From Bacteroidales bacterium (GTDB lineage: Bacteria > Bacteroidota > Bacteroidia > Bacteroidales > JAADJA01), in contig JAIORT010000857.1 in assembly GCA_021107975.1 (NCBI GenBank), forward strand, positions 1-6,461: DNA of 6,461 nt, given 5' to 3'. The stretch's first letter is position 1, and each line of letters starts with the position of its first letter. Of this stretch, positions 5,018 to 6,461 are shown piece by piece. Position numbers and translations under genes: made by a program. The notes under the pieces are model-generated. The model saw only the letters and a list, made by a program, of their open reading frames with translations, was not told where the DNA came from and searched no databases.

Positions 5018-6461
5018 ATGAGCAAAACAATTATTTTTTTTATTATGACAATTTGTATGGGTCAACTTTTAATGAGTCAAACCATACCGCCAACTTTCGA
5101 TTTAAGAGATGTTAATGGTCAAAATTATGTTACTTCTGTCAAAAGCCAGTCAGGAGGAACCTGCTGGACACATGGAACCATGGCATCCATTGAAGGCAAC
5201 CTGTTAATGACCGGCGTCTGGGCTGCTGCCGGAGAAACCGGCGAACCAAACCTTGCAGAATATCATCTGGACTGGTGGAACGGCTTTAACACTTACTATA
5301 ACCAGGACCTTGACCCGCCTTTCAATAACGGACAAGGGCTTACCGTTCATCAGGGTGGAGACTACCGTGTTGTAACAGCTTATTTGTCAAGACTCGACGG
5401 TGCTGTAAGGGATATTGACGGTCAGTCATATAACACCGCACCGGATCGTTCGGATACAAGTTATCATTATTATTATCCCCGTGATGTTGAATGGTACACA
5501 GCCGGTTCGAGCCTTGAAAATATTGACCTTGTCAAATCCAAGGTAATGACAGAAGGTGTGATGGCTATCTGTATGTGCTGGAGCAGTTCATTTTTCAATT
5601 ATGCTTATTATGCACATTACCAACCTCCAACAAGTACTGTTGACCCTAATCATTCAATTGCTATTGTTGGCTGGGATGACAATTTTGATAAAAGCAAATT
5701 TAAAACTTCACCTCCTGATAACGGAGCCTGGCTTTGTAAAAACAGCTGGGGTTCGGGATGGGGATTGAGCGGTTATTTCTGGATTTCCTATTATGATAAA
5801 CATGCCTGCCAGAATCCTGAAATGGGAGCAGTTACCTTTAAGAATGTTGAACCGCTACAATACGACACTGCTTATTATCACGATTACCATGGCTGGCGCG
5901 ATACATTGACTTCTGCTACGGAGGGGTTCAATGCTTTTACAACAACAAATAATGAAACAATAATTGCAGTTAACTTTTTTACTGCCGGAGATAGTATTGA
6001 TTATACAATTAAAATATATAACGATTTCAATGGCGCTAATTTGTCGAATGAACTTGCTTCAAAATCGGGAAACATTCAGTATTGCGGCTTGCATACAATT
6101 GAATTAGACAATCCTGTGAATATTCCTGAAGGAGATGATTTTTATGTGTATTTATATTTATCTGAAGGTGGCATTCCTTACGACAGGACTTCCGATGTGC
6201 CTGTTTTACTCGGTGGGGGTACAAAAACTATTGTGCCTTCTACCGCCAATCCGGGCGAAAGCTATTATAATAACGGAAAAGGCTGGATGGATTTTTATAA
6301 TTATAACGATCCCTCAGGTTTTCAAAACACGGGTAATTTTTGCATCAAAGCATTGGTTCATCATACAGAAACTATTCAACTTGGATTAAAAGTATATCTC
6401 GAAGGTCCGTACAACGGAACAAATATGAATACTGATTTAACCGATTTAACAGTTTTACCAT
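5018..6461 (+). CDS. exported papain-family (C1A) cysteine peptidase with lectin-like domain, 3' partial
   Basis: The frame is open from the ATG at 5018 to the window edge (481 codons), so the C-terminus is missing. Residues 1-21 (MSKTIIFFIMTICMGQLLMS, then Q) form a signal peptide. The peptidase domain starts at once with PPTFDLRD and lacks the usual inhibitory I29 pro-domain. The C1A catalytic set is complete: Q44 (oxyanion hole) and C49 in SQSGGTCWTHGT, H212 in DPNHSIAIVGWDD, and N242 in CKNSWGSGWG. From about 286 to 447 comes a beta-rich region (YYHDYHGWRDT ... NFCIKALVHH) of the type annotated as 'lectin-like' in bacterial C1A peptidases. After it, LGLKVYLEGPYNGTNMNTDL matches a segment I recall from many secreted Bacteroidota proteins, often ahead of C-terminal sorting domains. 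A type IX secretion signal may therefore lie beyond the window; that is inference. It starts 10 bp after the sugar transferase and may share its transcript. No separate TAnnTTTG promoter is visible. Confidence 0.92.
   Translation, partial: MSKTIIFFIMTICMGQLLMSQTIPPTFDLRDVNGQNYVTSVKSQSGGTCWTHGTMASIEGNLLMTGVWAAAGETGEPNLAEYHLDWWNGFNTYYNQDLDPPFNNGQGLTVHQGGDYRVVTAYLSRLDGAVRDIDGQSYNTAPDRSDTSYHYYYPRDVEWYTAGSSLENIDLVKSKVMTEGVMAICMCWSSSFFNYAYYAHYQPPTSTVDPNHSIAIVGWDDNFDKSKFKTSPPDNGAWLCKNSWGSGWGLSGYFWISYYDKHACQNPEMGAVTFKNVEPLQYDTAYYHDYHGWRDTLTSATEGFNAFTTTNNETIIAVNFFTAGDSIDYTIKIYNDFNGANLSNELASKSGNIQYCGLHTIELDNPVNIPEGDDFYVYLYLSEGGIPYDRTSDVPVLLGGGTKTIVPSTANPGESYYNNGKGWMDFYNYNDPSGFQNTGNFCIKALVHHTETIQLGLKVYLEGPYNGTNMNTDLTDLTVLP

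Noticed and set aside
6036..6389. Short frames on both strands within the peptidase region
   Set aside because: They overlap the continuous peptidase frame and encode nothing recognisable.

Overview
The window looks like a piece of a low-GC genome from the phylum Bacteroidota, probably a Bacteroidales or Marinilabiliales-type bacterium. The protein families are of that phylum's type: the thymidine kinase layout, a PheS with a four-cysteine insert, a periplasmic cyclophilin starting with a '...FSQ' signal peptide, and an uncharacterised protein with the 'IGINEKF' C-terminal block. Several spacers carry the TAnnTTTG -7 element typical of Bacteroidota promoters, and Shine-Dalgarno sequences are mostly weak. 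No RNA gene, CRISPR array, insertion sequence or complete mobile element is visible.

Left part (1-1565): a gene-poor spacer with a short array of 7-bp units is followed by two minus-strand genes. These are an AT-rich 156-aa protein of unknown function (307-777) and, upstream of it, a 240-aa acidic protein with a conserved C-terminal domain (843-1565). Middle part (1566-2627): the thymidine kinase gene tdk runs divergently from the 240-aa gene. Behind it on the minus strand lies a 36-38 codon reading frame that matches only the N-terminal half of a HicB-like antitoxin. This was too short for routine calling and appears to be a truncated relic. A perfect 40-bp palindrome flanked by A and T tracts separates it from the next operon.

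Right part (2580-6461): a promoter-like element precedes a periplasmic peptidyl-prolyl isomerase whose stop codon directly abuts the start of pheS. A 98-bp spacer that can be read entirely as fourteen in-phase 7-bp units separates pheS from a minimal (200-aa) monotopic sugar-phosphate transferase. Ten bases later an exported papain-family (C1A) cysteine peptidase with a lectin-like domain begins and runs off the window end.

Most of the content is housekeeping: nucleotide salvage, tRNA charging and envelope protein folding. The right end deals with the cell surface (glycan initiation and a secreted peptidase). I see no convincing new defence or mobile system. The least ordinary items are the phased heptad spacers, the HicB relic with an intact promoter-like box, and the perfect palindrome beside it.
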